The notes under the pieces are model-generated. The model worked only from the letters and a program-made list of their open reading frames with translations, was not told where the DNA came from and searched no databases. DNA of 32,352 nucleotides from Planctomycetota bacterium. GTDB lineage: Bacteria > Planctomycetota > SZUA-567. The stretch spans positions 1 through 32,352 of the forward strand of contig JAGUZQ010000117.1 in the NCBI GenBank assembly GCA_020060765.1, in the 5' to 3' direction. Below, in pieces: positions 23,571 to 31,521 of this stretch; within the stretch, counting starts at the first letter, position 1; each line of letters begins with the position of its first letter. The position numbers were made by a program, and so were the translations under genes.

Positions 23571-24704
23571 TCAGACCGTATTCTTTTCCCCCAGCCGGTA
23601 GACCGCGCGGTTGATGCTGTCCTCGGCCTCTTCCTCCAGACCCAGGAACTGCACGTGCAGATGTCTGCCTCCCCCCTCCCCCACCGGCACCGGCGACACA
23701 TGTACGATCGCCCCCAGCAGCGTGTGCGCGGGCGCGTCCTCGATGATGCGCGCCTCGAACTTCACGAAATCCCCCACCTCGAAATTGTGCCGCATCTTCG
23801 TCTGCAATGCGCAACCGCCGACGCTGATGTCCTGCAACTGCCCCTCCCACTTGGAGGCCATGCCTTTTTCCAGCGTCCCGAAGTCGATGTGGCCGCTGGA
23901 AATGTTGCCGCCGGGGAAATGACTGAAGACTATTTTCTGTTTCAGGGTGACGCGAGTGTTACTCCTCTGGCAGATCTGCTTCATATCCGGCACGTGCGCG
24001 ATCCGGCAGGCGAAAACCCCGCCCAGGAACGTCTCCTCCACTTTGCTCTCGAAGGCGTAGAGGACGTTACCCATCGCCATGAACCCCTCGACCCTGGCAC
24101 CGGCGGTGGGAAAAGACTTCTTCTCGCCAGCCATCGGCAGGGTGACGACGAAATTCTTTTCCGCCACGTTGATGACGGTGCTGGCGAAACTGCCTTCCAG
24201 CCCATCGAAATGCAGCCGCAGTTTCTTCCCCGCCGCGAGTTCGCGGGTGCCGCCGCTTTTCTTTTCCAGCGCCTCTTCCTGCTCGTCGATGCCGCCGTGA
24301 AACAGCTTGCGGCTGATACGCTCGCAGGTTGCCTCGTCGCTGCGGCGCTTCAACTCAGCCGCCAGGGTGGAACCGAAATAACTTTCCGAAGTCAGATCCC
24401 GGTTGGGATAGACCGACCCCACATCCCTCAACGCGGAAAGCGTCAGCGAGATTTCGTCGCCGGTCAGTTTCTTTTCCTGACACAGCGCCCGCGCCGCCTT
24501 CCACGCCCGCAGGCGTTTCTGTTTCTTTTCCAGATTCCGCAGCCAGCGGTGGATCAGCACCGCCGCCAAGCCTCCCAGCAACAGCCCCGCCACCAGATAG
24601 TTCACCCACGACGGCAACGCCGCCTTGCCGCCGTCAAACCCCGGCAGGCGCCTGGCGCTTTGCGTTTCCTCGGTAGTGGAAAAATCCCAGCGGGGTACGC
24701 CCAT
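23571..24704 (-). CDS. Membrane-anchored PilZ-domain protein (c-di-GMP receptor candidate)
   Basis: A 377 aa protein with one N-terminal transmembrane helix (33-51), a helical cytoplasmic segment, a YcgR-like N-terminal beta domain (about 155-240) and a PilZ domain (about 246-370). The c-di-GMP binding residues are visible: R247-x3-R251 (RSNTR) and D292-x-S294-x2-G297 (DISVGG). YcgR-type proteins slow motility or control surface behaviour when c-di-GMP is high; the role here is unknown. ATG 24704 is 4 nt after the stop codon of the desulfurase gene, so it is cotranscribed with iscS. A hairpin (TTTTTCGC-acg-GCGAAAAA on the minus strand) directly follows the stop. Confidence 0.9.
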   Translation of the reverse strand: MGVPRWDFSTTEETQSARRLPGFDGGKAALPSWVNYLVAGLLLGGLAAVLIHRWLRNLEKKQKRLRAWKAARALCQEKKLTGDEISLTLSALRDVGSVYPNRDLTSESYFGSTLAAELKRRSDEATCERISRKLFHGGIDEQEEALEKKSGGTRELAAGKKLRLHFDGLEGSFASTVINVAEKNFVVTLPMAGEKKSFPTAGARVEGFMAMGNVLYAFESKVEETFLGGVFACRIAHVPDMKQICQRSNTRVTLKQKIVFSHFPGGNISSGHIDFGTLEKGMASKWEGQLQDISVGGCALQTKMRHNFEVGDFVKFEARIIEDAPAHTLLGAIVHVSPVPVGEGGGRHLHVQFLGLEEEAEDSINRAVYRLGEKNTV

Positions 24705-24708
24705 ATTC

Positions 24709-25887
24709 TTATCCGTTCCAGGTCGGGCTCATCTCGCGCAAGACCGACACCACCTTGGGCAACACTTCCGCCACTTTGTCAATATCCTCCTGGGCGCTTT
24801 CCTGGCCGAGGCTGAAGCGCACCGAACCGTGCGCCTTTTCCGCCGGCAGTCCCAGCGCCAGCAGCACGTGCGAGGGATCGAGACTGCCGGTAGTGCAGGC
24901 CGAGCCGGAAGAGACCATGATGCCGTACATGTCCAGCCGCAGCAGAATCGCCTCGCCCTCGACCCCTTCCAGGCACACGCTGAGAATGTTAGGCACGCGC
25001 TTTTCCGGATGCCCGTTGCGGCGGATTTCCGGAATCGCGGCGGAAAGCTTTTTCCATAAATCCTCGACCAGCGCACGCTGCCGACCGGTCTCCGCGCCCA
25101 GGCTTTTCTTCGCCAGTTCCGCCGCCTTGCCCAGGCCAACGATGCCGTGGTTATTGAGCGTCCCCGCACGGCGATTGTTTTCCTGCATCCCGCCGTGCAT
25201 GAACGAGCCCAGCCGCACGCCCTTGCGCACGTACAGCGCGCCGATTCCCTTGGGCGCGTGGAACTTGTGCCCGGAAAGGCTGAGCAGATCCACGCCCAGT
25301 TCGCGTACGTCCAGAGGAATTTTTCCCGCCGCCTGCACCGCGTCGGTGTGGAACAACGCGCCGCGATCGTGGGCGATTTCCGCCAGTTCCCTGATCGGTT
25401 CGACCGTGCCGACCTCATTGTTGGCCGCCATGATCGAAACCAGCGCCGTGTCGTCGCGCAAACTGTCGCGCAGGGTCTGGGGGTCGACCAGGCCGTATTC
25501 GTCCACCGGAAGCACCGTCGCCACGCAGCCCATATGCCTTTCCATGAACCTGACTGTTTCCAGCACCGCGTGATGCTCGATGGCGGAGGTGATGACGTGC
25601 TTGCGCCCCGCGCCGCAGCGTTCGCCGCAGACCAGTCCCTTGACCGCCCAGTTATCGCTTTCGGTGCCGCCGGAAGTGAAATAAATTTCCGGCACGTTGG
25701 CGTTGATCAGCCCGGCAACCTGTTCCCGGGCGGTGGCGACAGCCTTGGCCGCCTCCCGACCCTGGCGATAAAGCGTAGAGGAATTGCCGTACTCCTCGGC
25801 GAAAAACGGTTTCATGGCCTCGAACACTTCGGGCGACACCCGCGTGGTCGCGGCGTTATCCAAATATATCTGCCTGTAATCAGACAT
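24709..25887 (-). CDS. iscS: Cysteine desulfurase (IscS/NifS)
   Basis: A 392 aa PLP-dependent enzyme that takes sulfur from cysteine for iron-sulfur cluster assembly. The N-terminus IYLDNAATTRVSPEVFEAM, the PLP Lys208 in SLSGHKFHAPKG, the cofactor His105 in AIEHHAVLE and the catalytic Cys331 in SSGSACTTGSLDPSHVL are present. The catalytic loop is of the IscS/NifS group I type. ATG 25887 has GGGGAG 6 nt upstream and a promoter at about 25923-25950. Downstream on the same strand follow the PilZ gene, iscU, apbE and the ankyrin gene; a hairpin and repeats between the PilZ gene and iscU may reduce read-through. Confidence 0.96.
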   Translation of the reverse strand: MSDYRQIYLDNAATTRVSPEVFEAMKPFFAEEYGNSSTLYRQGREAAKAVATAREQVAGLINANVPEIYFTSGGTESDNWAVKGLVCGERCGAGRKHVITSAIEHHAVLETVRFMERHMGCVATVLPVDEYGLVDPQTLRDSLRDDTALVSIMAANNEVGTVEPIRELAEIAHDRGALFHTDAVQAAGKIPLDVRELGVDLLSLSGHKFHAPKGIGALYVRKGVRLGSFMHGGMQENNRRAGTLNNHGIVGLGKAAELAKKSLGAETGRQRALVEDLWKKLSAAIPEIRRNGHPEKRVPNILSVCLEGVEGEAILLRLDMYGIMVSSGSACTTGSLDPSHVLLALGLPAEKAHGSVRFSLGQESAQEDIDKVAEVLPKVVSVLREMSPTWNG

Positions 25888-25922
25888 TAGTTTCTCCCCT
25901 TGAAGACAAAACCCTCAGTGAT

Positions 25923-25950
25923 ATTATATGCACTTTTGTCTCAGGTGCCA
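25923..25950 (-). promoter_or_regulatory. Promoter candidate of iscS
   Basis: A consensus TATAAT on the minus strand (25928-25923) lies about 36 nt before the ATG. The -35 region at 25950-25945 (TGGCAC, 16 nt spacing) is poor, which would fit an activated promoter. Confidence 0.45.
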
Positions 25951-26038
25951 CGCTTTTTCTATCCGCCTGCGACACTTTGGCGACGGAAAAAACATCTCTT
26001 GCCAACCAGCGGGAAACGGTTATAGTTGGCGTTTGGAG

Positions 26039-26098
26039 TTGACGGGTTATCGGGTTGTGCTTTCGCCAAGTTTAGCCATCAACCCGTTAACCCGTCAA
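26039..26098. repeat. Inverted TTGACGGGTT/AACCCGTCAA word repeat
   Basis: TTGACGGGTTATCGGGTTG (26039-26057) and CAACCCGTTAACCCGTCAA (26080-26098) are inverted copies with 18 of 19 matches, separated by 22 nt. The arms are built from AACCCGTC/AACCCGTT words. Related words lie at about 7350-7372. Confidence 0.7.
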
Positions 26099-26130
26099 GC
26101 GGTCAACCTGTCCCCCTCCGGAGCGCATCC

Positions 26131-26817
26131 ATGCAGATCAGAAAACTTCAACTCCTTTCCGGCGCGCAGCAGGCGCGGGGACTGGCGGTAGTGATCGACG
26201 TCTTCCGCGCCACCAGCAACATCGTCACCCTGCTGGCGCGGGACGCGCGCGAAATCAAACCCGTCGCCACGCTGGAAGAAGCCTACGCCCTCAAGGCCGC
26301 ACACCCGGACTGGCTCCTCGCCGGGGAGCGGCACGGCCTGCCGCCGGAAGGCTTCGACCTCGGCAACTCTCCCTTTGAAGCGGAGCAATCGGCGTGCCAG
26401 GGCAAGACTGTCGTTCTCACCACTTCCGCCGGGAGCAAGGGGCTGGTCGCGGCGGCGGAGCACGCGGACGAAGTCGTGGCAGGCAGTTTCCTGAACGCGC
26501 GCGCCGTCGCCGATTATATCAGCGCCAGAAAGCCGGAAACGGTTTCCTTGGTCGCGCTGGGAGTGTGCGCGGAAACGCCCTCGCCCGAGGACAACGGGGC
26601 AGCGGATTATATCGCGCGACTGCTTGGAGGGGAGGAGCCTGACCCGGAGGAATATTTCGCCCCCATCCGCGCCCATCCCGAAGGCCGGAAATTTCTCGAC
26701 CCCAATAATCTGAATTACCGCGCCGAGGACATCCACGCCTGCCTGCGCGTGAACGTGTACGATCTCGTGCCGGTCATGCGGGGAGAGGTGCTGGTGCGAT
26801 CGGATTTACTGGCGTGA
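26131..26817 (+). CDS. comB: 2-phosphosulfolactate phosphatase family protein (ComB)
   Basis: The only convincing plus-strand gene. The 228 aa product matches the ComB family: VVIDVFRATSNIV (catalytic Asp23 region), AGERHGL, FDLGNSPFE, TTSAGSKGL, GSFLNARAVA and CAETPSPEDNGAADYIARLL. The archaeal enzyme makes sulfolactate in coenzyme M synthesis; bacterial members act in sulfolactate formation or have unknown substrates. ATG 26131 has GGAG 7 nt upstream; the longer frame from 26026 runs through the inverted word repeat and is not coding. It converges with the DUF362 gene, sharing 12 bp at the 3' ends. No other coenzyme M gene is visible. Confidence 0.92.
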   Translation: MQIRKLQLLSGAQQARGLAVVIDVFRATSNIVTLLARDAREIKPVATLEEAYALKAAHPDWLLAGERHGLPPEGFDLGNSPFEAEQSACQGKTVVLTTSAGSKGLVAAAEHADEVVAGSFLNARAVADYISARKPETVSLVALGVCAETPSPEDNGAADYIARLLGGEEPDPEEYFAPIRAHPEGRKFLDPNNLNYRAEDIHACLRVNVYDLVPVMRGEVLVRSDLLA

Positions 26818-27969
26818 CCCCGCGCCGGACTTGAACATGCCCAGCATCCGCCCCAGAAACCCCTGACGCAGACCCATCGCGTCGTGGGGGCAGAGTTCGT
26901 GGCAGCAGTAGCAGCGGATGCACTTTGACTTGTCGATTTTCACCGACTCGACCAGCGTCATCGCCTGCGCCGGGCACAGCCGCACGCACGCCCCGCACAT
27001 CACGCATTTCCCCGGTATCGCATAAGGCACGGCGGTGAACTGGCTGCGCAGCCACTTGGTGAGAAACGGATATTTCTGCGAAAGCCGGGGCGCGATCATT
27101 TCAATCGTCACCGACTCTGGTTGATCCCAGCGAGCCGGGCGCAACTCCGCCGGAGACGCGCCCACGGTTTCCACTTTTTCCCAGGCGATGTCGCCTGCTT
27201 CGCGCGCCGCCAGCAAAACCGGAAGGCTGTCCCGCTCCAGTCCCAGGCAGTCCAGCAACACCGCGTCCACCGCGCAGCCGTCGGTTCCGGCGGCGAGAAA
27301 ATTCGTCGGGTTGGGCTTGCCGGAGGTGGGGCCGTTGCCGTCCATCGCCACCACCGCGTCCACCACGTGCAGCGCCGGTTTCACCGCCGCGTAAACCTCG
27401 TACAAAGTTTTTGCGAAAGCCTGCTTGTTGCTGCCCGCGCGGTAATGCCACTGGAATTTCTGCGCGCCCACCACCGCCCCAAACAGGTTTTTCACCGCCA
27501 TGGTCATGAACATCTGCGCGTGGGTCTTCAGCTTGGGCAGGTTGATCACCACGTCCGCTTCCAGTAATTCGCGCGCGAGGGTCAGGCGCTTGTAGGTGCG
27601 GCTTTCGTCAAAATCGTCGACCGGGGTGAACTGGACTATCTCCACGCCCAGCCGGTCGGCGACGGCAGCCAAACCGTAGGATTCCGCCACCTTGCGCGCG
27701 GAACCCAAGCCGGGCGAATCACCAAGCCTGACCTTGCCGCCGCAGTCCAGCGCCAGTTCCGCCACCGCGCCCACCACCGCCGGGTGCGTCAGGGCGACGC
27801 CATCCGGCTTCTGCGACATGACGAGGTTAGGCTTGAGCAAAACATTGTCGCCGGTTTTTACAAACGCGCCCATCCCGCCCAGCGGTGCCAGCAGTTCCTC
27901 CACCGCGCGCCTGATCGCGGCGTAATCGTAGTTGTCCTGCTTGAGCAAACTTACAAGGGGGGGGGTCAT
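26806..27969 (-). CDS. DUF362 protein with 2x[4Fe-4S] ferredoxin domain
   Basis: A 387 aa protein with an N-terminal DUF362 domain (LLKPNLVMSQKPDGVALTHP, RLGDSPGLGS, INLPKLKTHAQMFMTMAVKN) and a C-terminal bacterial ferredoxin domain with C322-x2-C325-x2-C328-x3-C332P and C350-x2-C353-x2-C356-x3-C360P. Such proteins are thought to be iron-sulfur electron carriers; the reaction is unknown. The start ATG 27969 overlaps the stop of the phosphatidyltransferase gene (ATGA). The second to fifth codons contain nine consecutive C (27957-27965 as G on the plus strand), an unusual homopolymer at the start of a gene. Confidence 0.9.
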   Translation of the reverse strand: MTPPLVSLLKQDNYDYAAIRRAVEELLAPLGGMGAFVKTGDNVLLKPNLVMSQKPDGVALTHPAVVGAVAELALDCGGKVRLGDSPGLGSARKVAESYGLAAVADRLGVEIVQFTPVDDFDESRTYKRLTLARELLEADVVINLPKLKTHAQMFMTMAVKNLFGAVVGAQKFQWHYRAGSNKQAFAKTLYEVYAAVKPALHVVDAVVAMDGNGPTSGKPNPTNFLAAGTDGCAVDAVLLDCLGLERDSLPVLLAAREAGDIAWEKVETVGASPAELRPARWDQPESVTIEMIAPRLSQKYPFLTKWLRSQFTAVPYAIPGKCVMCGACVRLCPAQAMTLVESVKIDKSKCIRCYCCHELCPHDAMGLRQGFLGRMLGMFKSGAGSRQ

Positions 27970-28595
27970 TCCGGTTTTTCCGTGGGAGTGTCGGACGCGT
28001 ATTCGGCAATCAGTTCCGGCACCGAGCGCAGGTATTCCGGCAGACTGAGCAGGTTCACCGCCACCACCACGACGCCGCTCCAGAACGCCGCTTTCTGCAA
28101 AACTTCTTCCGCCAGCGGATAGAACTTTGCGTCAGAGGCGGCGATCAGAGCCAGCAACGCGCTCATGACAATACTCTGGACAAACATCTTGGCCTTGCCG
28201 CTGGCTTTCGCCGCCAGCACGATTCCCTTCAGCGCGGAATAGCGCCGGAGCACGTGCATGGCGATTTCCCGCCACAGCACGATCACCGGAAACCAGACCG
28301 GGAAATTTTCTCGGAACCGGGGCGAGGCGGAAAAAGCGAACAGCAGGGTCATGAAAAAAGTGCTGTCCGCGACCGGGTCCATGATCTTGCCGAAGTTGGT
28401 CACCATTTTGTACGCGCGCGCCGCCATGCCGTCGAACAGGTCGGTGAGGATCGTCGCGATCATCACTCCCAACGCCGCAAGCGACACCGTGGCCTGATCC
28501 CGCGCCATCGCCAACACCAGCCACAGTATCACCGGCGCCGCCGCGAAGCGCGACAGGGTGAGGCCGTTAGCTAAATTGAAAATCCGGTTACGCAT
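27966..28595 (-). CDS. pgsA: CDP-alcohol phosphatidyltransferase (PgsA-like)
   Basis: A 209 aa inner-membrane protein with about five or six hydrophobic segments and the CDP-alcohol phosphotransferase motif D-G-x2-A-R-x8-G-x3-D-x3-D complete in FDGMAARAYKMVTNFGKIMD followed by PVADS. The family transfers a phosphatidyl group from CDP-diacylglycerol to an alcohol; PgsA uses glycerol-3-phosphate to make phosphatidylglycerol phosphate. The NLANGLTLSRF N-terminus supports PgsA, although other alcohols remain possible. ATG 28595 is chosen because AGGA lies 6 nt upstream; an upstream in-frame ATG at 28622 has none. Translation is coupled to the DUF362 gene. The polar C-terminus is short. Confidence 0.88.
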   Translation of the reverse strand: MRNRIFNLANGLTLSRFAAAPVILWLVLAMARDQATVSLAALGVMIATILTDLFDGMAARAYKMVTNFGKIMDPVADSTFFMTLLFAFSASPRFRENFPVWFPVIVLWREIAMHVLRRYSALKGIVLAAKASGKAKMFVQSIVMSALLALIAASDAKFYPLAEEVLQKAAFWSGVVVVAVNLLSLPEYLRSVPELIAEYASDTPTEKPE

Positions 28596-28789
28596 GTTTT
28601 TTCCTGAACGCCGATATCGCATGGCGCGCGTAATATAATTACTGAGTTACTGAGTGGCAAGGCTTCGCCTTGCCACATTACTTTCGCGCACCTGTTATCC
28701 AGTCCCCTCTCCCCCTGAGGGGGATGAGGGTTAGGGGGTCACCAGCCATCGCGGGTGTGCGGGTGGCGCAGACGCCAAGGCAATATATT

Positions 28790-28856
28790 CTCCCCCTTCC
28801 AGGGGGAGTTAGAGGGGTAGCACTCACCCCTCCTAACCTCCCCTGGAAGGGGAGGA
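28790..28856. repeat. CCTCCCC/GGGGAGG hairpin repeat, copy 3
   Basis: CTCCCCC-ttcca-GGGGGAG followed by an AGAGGGGT spacer, ACCCCTCCTAACC and CCTCCCC-tggaa-GGGGAGG. It has the same order as copy 1 at 397-467. Confidence 0.75.
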
Positions 28857-28971
28857 ACTATTTATATGCTTCCCGCAAAAGCAGCGAAGCGCACCCATCT
28901 TTCGAGCGCTTCCCGGTTCGCGAAGCTAACCCCCTCACCCCAACCCTCTCCCTCAGGGAGAGGGAGTTTCT

Positions 28972-29004
28972 GTTGCTCGCGTTTTCGCAGAAAACGCGAG
29001 CAAC
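28972..29004 (-). terminator. Hairpin after fxsA, possible terminator
   Basis: A perfect 15-bp stem, GTTGCTCGCGTTTTC with its complement, and a 3-nt loop. It begins 8 nt after the fxsA stop codon on the minus strand. No T-run follows, so it may be a transcript stabiliser rather than a terminator. Confidence 0.45.
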
Positions 29005-29012
29005 TCAGCAAC

Positions 29013-29498
29013 TTACTCCTGCCTGTCCGGCTCTACCTCTGAAACCACCTCCACCACTTCCGCGTCCTTGATCTGTTCGCCGGAGCGGGAAAAGGACGCG
29101 GAGAATTCCGCGCCGCGCCCGGAACCGAAAGTATGCACCTTTCCCGCGAAATGTTTCTTCAGGAGCGGCACCAGCATTTTCCTGACCGGCGGCAACAGCA
29201 GCAACAGACCCACGAAATCGGTCATGATGCCGGGAGTTATCAGCATGATCCCGCCCGCCAGCACCAGCAACCCCGAAAGAATACTGTCGCCCGGCAGCAC
29301 CCCCGCCGCCAGGTCGCGCCTGATTTCCCCCAGCGCGCGCGCCCCTTGCCCCCGCGCCAGCGACGCTCCCAGCGCGCCGGTGATTATCACCAGCAACAGG
29401 GTGTTGATAAACCCGATCCGCATCGACACCAGCATCAGCAGGTGCAGTTCGACAAACGGAATCAGAATGAATAACGCCAGCAACGCGCCTAACGGCAT
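29013..29498 (-). CDS. fxsA: FxsA family membrane protein
   Basis: A 161 aa cytoplasmic membrane protein with the FxsA pattern: LFILIPFVELHLLMLV, the second segment IGFINTLLLVIITGALGASLARGQG, then GLLVLAGGIMLITPGIMTDFVGLLLLLPPVR. E. coli FxsA relieves exclusion of phage T7 by F plasmids when overproduced; its normal function is unknown. The polar tail (about 115-161) is longer and acidic at the end (DAEVVEVVSEVEPD). ATG 29498 has GGAG 4 nt upstream. The upstream spacer is a GGGACTAA word element and the downstream region is repeat-rich. Confidence 0.92.
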   Translation of the reverse strand: MPLGALLALFILIPFVELHLLMLVSMRIGFINTLLLVIITGALGASLARGQGARALGEIRRDLAAGVLPGDSILSGLLVLAGGIMLITPGIMTDFVGLLLLLPPVRKMLVPLLKKHFAGKVHTFGSGRGAEFSASFSRSGEQIKDAEVVEVVSEVEPDRQE

Positions 29499-29517
29499 GG
29501 TTCTCCTAAACCGTATT

Positions 29518-29655
29518 GGGACTAAGGCGCTAAGGGACTAGGGGACTAAGACACTGATCGGTGATTTCTCTGCTTGCCGTAAGTTTTTCGCAATCAGGAG
29601 TCATCGGTGCCGCACCGGTAAAGAAATTTCTTAGTCCCCTAGAGCCTTAGTCCCC
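29518..29655. repeat. GGGACTAA word element, copy 2
   Basis: A 138 bp element with tandem GGGACTAAGGCGCTAAGG-type words at the left and inverted CTTAGTCCC words at the right. The interior (TTGCCGTAAGTTTTTCGCAA, 29574-29593) matches copy 1. Left and right arms share a variant word (GGCGCTA and GGCTCTA), as if the two arms changed together. Confidence 0.75.
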
Positions 29656-29666
29656 CTAATCCGCAC

Positions 29667-30476
29667 CTATCCGCAATACCCCATATTGCGCAACCACCTC
29701 TCGCACAGCGCCGTCCACTGGCACACCGTCTGGCAGCCGGGAGCCAGCCCCAATCCGTGGCGGCCTTCCGGGAATACGTGCAGTTCGAACGACACCTCGT
29801 TCGCGCTCAGGGCAGAGGCATACATCAGGCTGTTCTCCACCGGCACCCCGTCGTCGGAAGCAGTGTGCCAGAGGAACGCCGGAGGAGTGTCGCCCGTGAC
29901 CTGGATTTCCGCGCACAATTCGTCGCGCAACTCCGTATCGAAATTTTCCCCCAGCAGGTTGTCGCAGCTACCCAGATGGCCGTGGGGCTTGCTGAGGGAA
30001 ATCACCGGGTAGCACAAAACCGATGCGTCGGGGCGGCAGCTTTCGCGGTCTACTGGGTCATCTGATTCAATCCCTAAGTCGTAACGGGTGCTGGCAGTCG
30101 CAGCCAGATGCCCGCCAGCGGAAAACCCGAGCACCGCCACCTTGTTCTTTTCGATGCCCCATTCCCTCGCATTAAAACGAACCGTGCGGATTGTTCTTTG
30201 CGCGTCCTGCAGCGGCACGGGAAAGCGGTAGGGCTTGACGCGGTAATGCGCCACCACCGCCGCCACGCCAAAGGAATTCAGCCAGCGCGCGATGTGGTCG
30301 CCCTCGTGGATGGCGCGGTGTCCATAGCCTCCGCCCGGCAGAACCACCACGCAACCCCGCGTTTTGGCAGGGTCGAGCAGATAAGAAGTATAAGTCGGCT
30401 GCTCCTCGCCGGTGATTGCTCCCGGCGCTTCGCCCCCCCACAGTGGAATCACTTTTTCGTAACGATTTTCCTGCAT
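29667..30476 (-). CDS. Alpha/beta hydrolase (esterase-like)
   Basis: A 269 aa hydrolase of the acetyl-xylan-esterase or BD-FAE type. The oxyanion-hole motif is LPGGGYG (46-52), the nucleophile Ser119 lies in GFSAGGH, the acid is probably Asp208 in SDDGVPVENS, and His240 lies in EGRHGLG. It has no signal peptide, so it is probably cytoplasmic. Members remove acetyl or feruloyl groups from plant-type glycans; this would fit the glycoside hydrolase elsewhere in the window, which is inference. ATG 30476 has GGAGG 8 nt upstream and follows the dehydrogenase stop by 4 nt, so both genes are cotranscribed. Confidence 0.88.
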   Translation of the reverse strand: MQENRYEKVIPLWGGEAPGAITGEEQPTYTSYLLDPAKTRGCVVVLPGGGYGHRAIHEGDHIARWLNSFGVAAVVAHYRVKPYRFPVPLQDAQRTIRTVRFNAREWGIEKNKVAVLGFSAGGHLAATASTRYDLGIESDDPVDRESCRPDASVLCYPVISLSKPHGHLGSCDNLLGENFDTELRDELCAEIQVTGDTPPAFLWHTASDDGVPVENSLMYASALSANEVSFELHVFPEGRHGLGLAPGCQTVCQWTALCERWLRNMGYCG

Positions 30477-30480
30477 GAGC

Positions 30481-31434
30481 TTACCCTCCGATAACGTTTT
30501 GCGGTTTCTCCGCGAGAAACGCCTTTATGTTCGACACCGCAACATCCATCAGCCTTGATCTCGCCGCGCGGCTGGCCCAAGCCAGGTGCGGCGTGATGAA
30601 AATATTTTTCGCCGCCAACAGCGGGTTGTCTTCCCGCGGCGGCTCGGTGGAAAGCACGTCCACCCCCGCGCCCGCGATTTTTCCTCCGTTCAGCGCCTCC
30701 GCCAGCGCGGCTTCGTCCACCAGCCCGCCGCGCCCGGTATTGATGAGGAACGCATTCGGTTTCATCATCCCCAGGCGCTTGGCGTTTACCAGCCTTTCCG
30801 TGTCGGGATTAAGCGGGCAATGCAGGCTGATCACGTCGCTTTCCCGGAACAGCGTATCCAGGTCGACCAGCCGGGTTTCCTTCGGCAATATTTTCGGGCG
30901 GGGAATATAAGCTATTACTTTCATCCCGAACGCCCGCGCAATAGACGCCACCGCCTGCCCGATCGCGCCCAGTCCGACCACGCCGAAAGTCAGCCCGGAC
31001 AGTTCCGTCAGCGGCGTTTTCCGGTAGCAGAAATCCTCGCACCCCGCCCAGCCTCCGCTTTTTACATCCAGCGAATGCAGCCCCACCTGCTGGCACAGTT
31101 CCAGCAAATGCGCAAACACATGCTGCGCTACCGAATTGGTGCTGTAAGCCGGAACATTGGTTACGGTAATACCCTTTTCACCAGCGCAGGCGATATCAAC
31201 CACATTATATCCCGTCGCCAGCACGCCGATGTATTTCAACTCCGGCAACTGCTCCAACTGCTGGCGCGACAGCCGGGTTTTATTAGTCAGCGCCGCGTCC
31301 GCTCCCGCCAATCTTTCGACGACACGAAAGTCTGGGGTGCGGTCATAGACAACGCACTCCCCCAGCGTCCGCAGACCGTCCCACGACAGGTCGCCGGGAT
31401 TAAGGGTATATCCGTCCAGCACGACTATTTTCAT
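30481..31434 (-). CDS. D-2-hydroxyacid dehydrogenase (glycerate dehydrogenase-like)
   Basis: A 317 aa NAD(P)-dependent enzyme. The Rossmann motif GLGAIG is at 154-159; the catalytic residues are Arg235 (NTGRGGLVDE), Glu264 (VLSTEPP) and His283 (ITPHLAWAS). The substrate segment LATGYNVVD and the TPH-x-AWAS context are typical of HprA-like glycerate or hydroxypyruvate reductases in the cytosol. ATG 31434 is chosen over TTG 31437 because GGAGG lies 8 nt upstream. An inverted AACAGG/CCTGTT pair near 31466-31496 surrounds a plausible promoter (TTTCCA, 16 nt, TATCAT on the minus strand). Confidence 0.92.
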   Translation of the reverse strand: MKIVVLDGYTLNPGDLSWDGLRTLGECVVYDRTPDFRVVERLAGADAALTNKTRLSRQQLEQLPELKYIGVLATGYNVVDIACAGEKGITVTNVPAYSTNSVAQHVFAHLLELCQQVGLHSLDVKSGGWAGCEDFCYRKTPLTELSGLTFGVVGLGAIGQAVASIARAFGMKVIAYIPRPKILPKETRLVDLDTLFRESDVISLHCPLNPDTERLVNAKRLGMMKPNAFLINTGRGGLVDEAALAEALNGGKIAGAGVDVLSTEPPREDNPLLAAKNIFITPHLAWASRAARSRLMDVAVSNIKAFLAEKPQNVIGG

Positions 31435-31521
31435 CAAGCCAGCCTCCGGGAAACACGCCTATGATAACAGGAACCGGAAATATGGAAAGACCTGTTGCCA
31501 AAAAATCGGGAAATTCCTGGT

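Larger units (their letters stand above)
28596..29012. other. Intergenic region full of palindromic repeats
   Basis: About 417 bp without a gene, between fxsA and pgsA. From left: tandem ACTGAGTT words (about 28640-28655), a perfect hairpin GTGGCAAGGC-ttc-GCCTTGCCAC (28654-28676), a CCCTCTCCCCCTGAGGG repeat (about 28694-28740), CCTCCCC hairpin copy (28790-28856), an inverted CCTCTCCCTCAGGGAGAGGG repeat (about 28928-28968), and a 15-bp perfect hairpin ending at 29004 with inverted ACTCAGCAACTTAC words to 29014. Open frames here are translations of the repeats. Confidence 0.7.

Noticed and set aside
23655..24815. 386-codon plus-strand frame opposite the PilZ gene
   Set aside because: It is antisense to a gene with intact PilZ residues, and its His/Gln/Arg-rich composition is typical of a shadow.
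28670..29071. 133-codon plus-strand frame containing NPLTPTLSLREREF
   Set aside because: This is translation of known-type CCCTCTCCC palindromic repeats that often give spurious proteins in databases.
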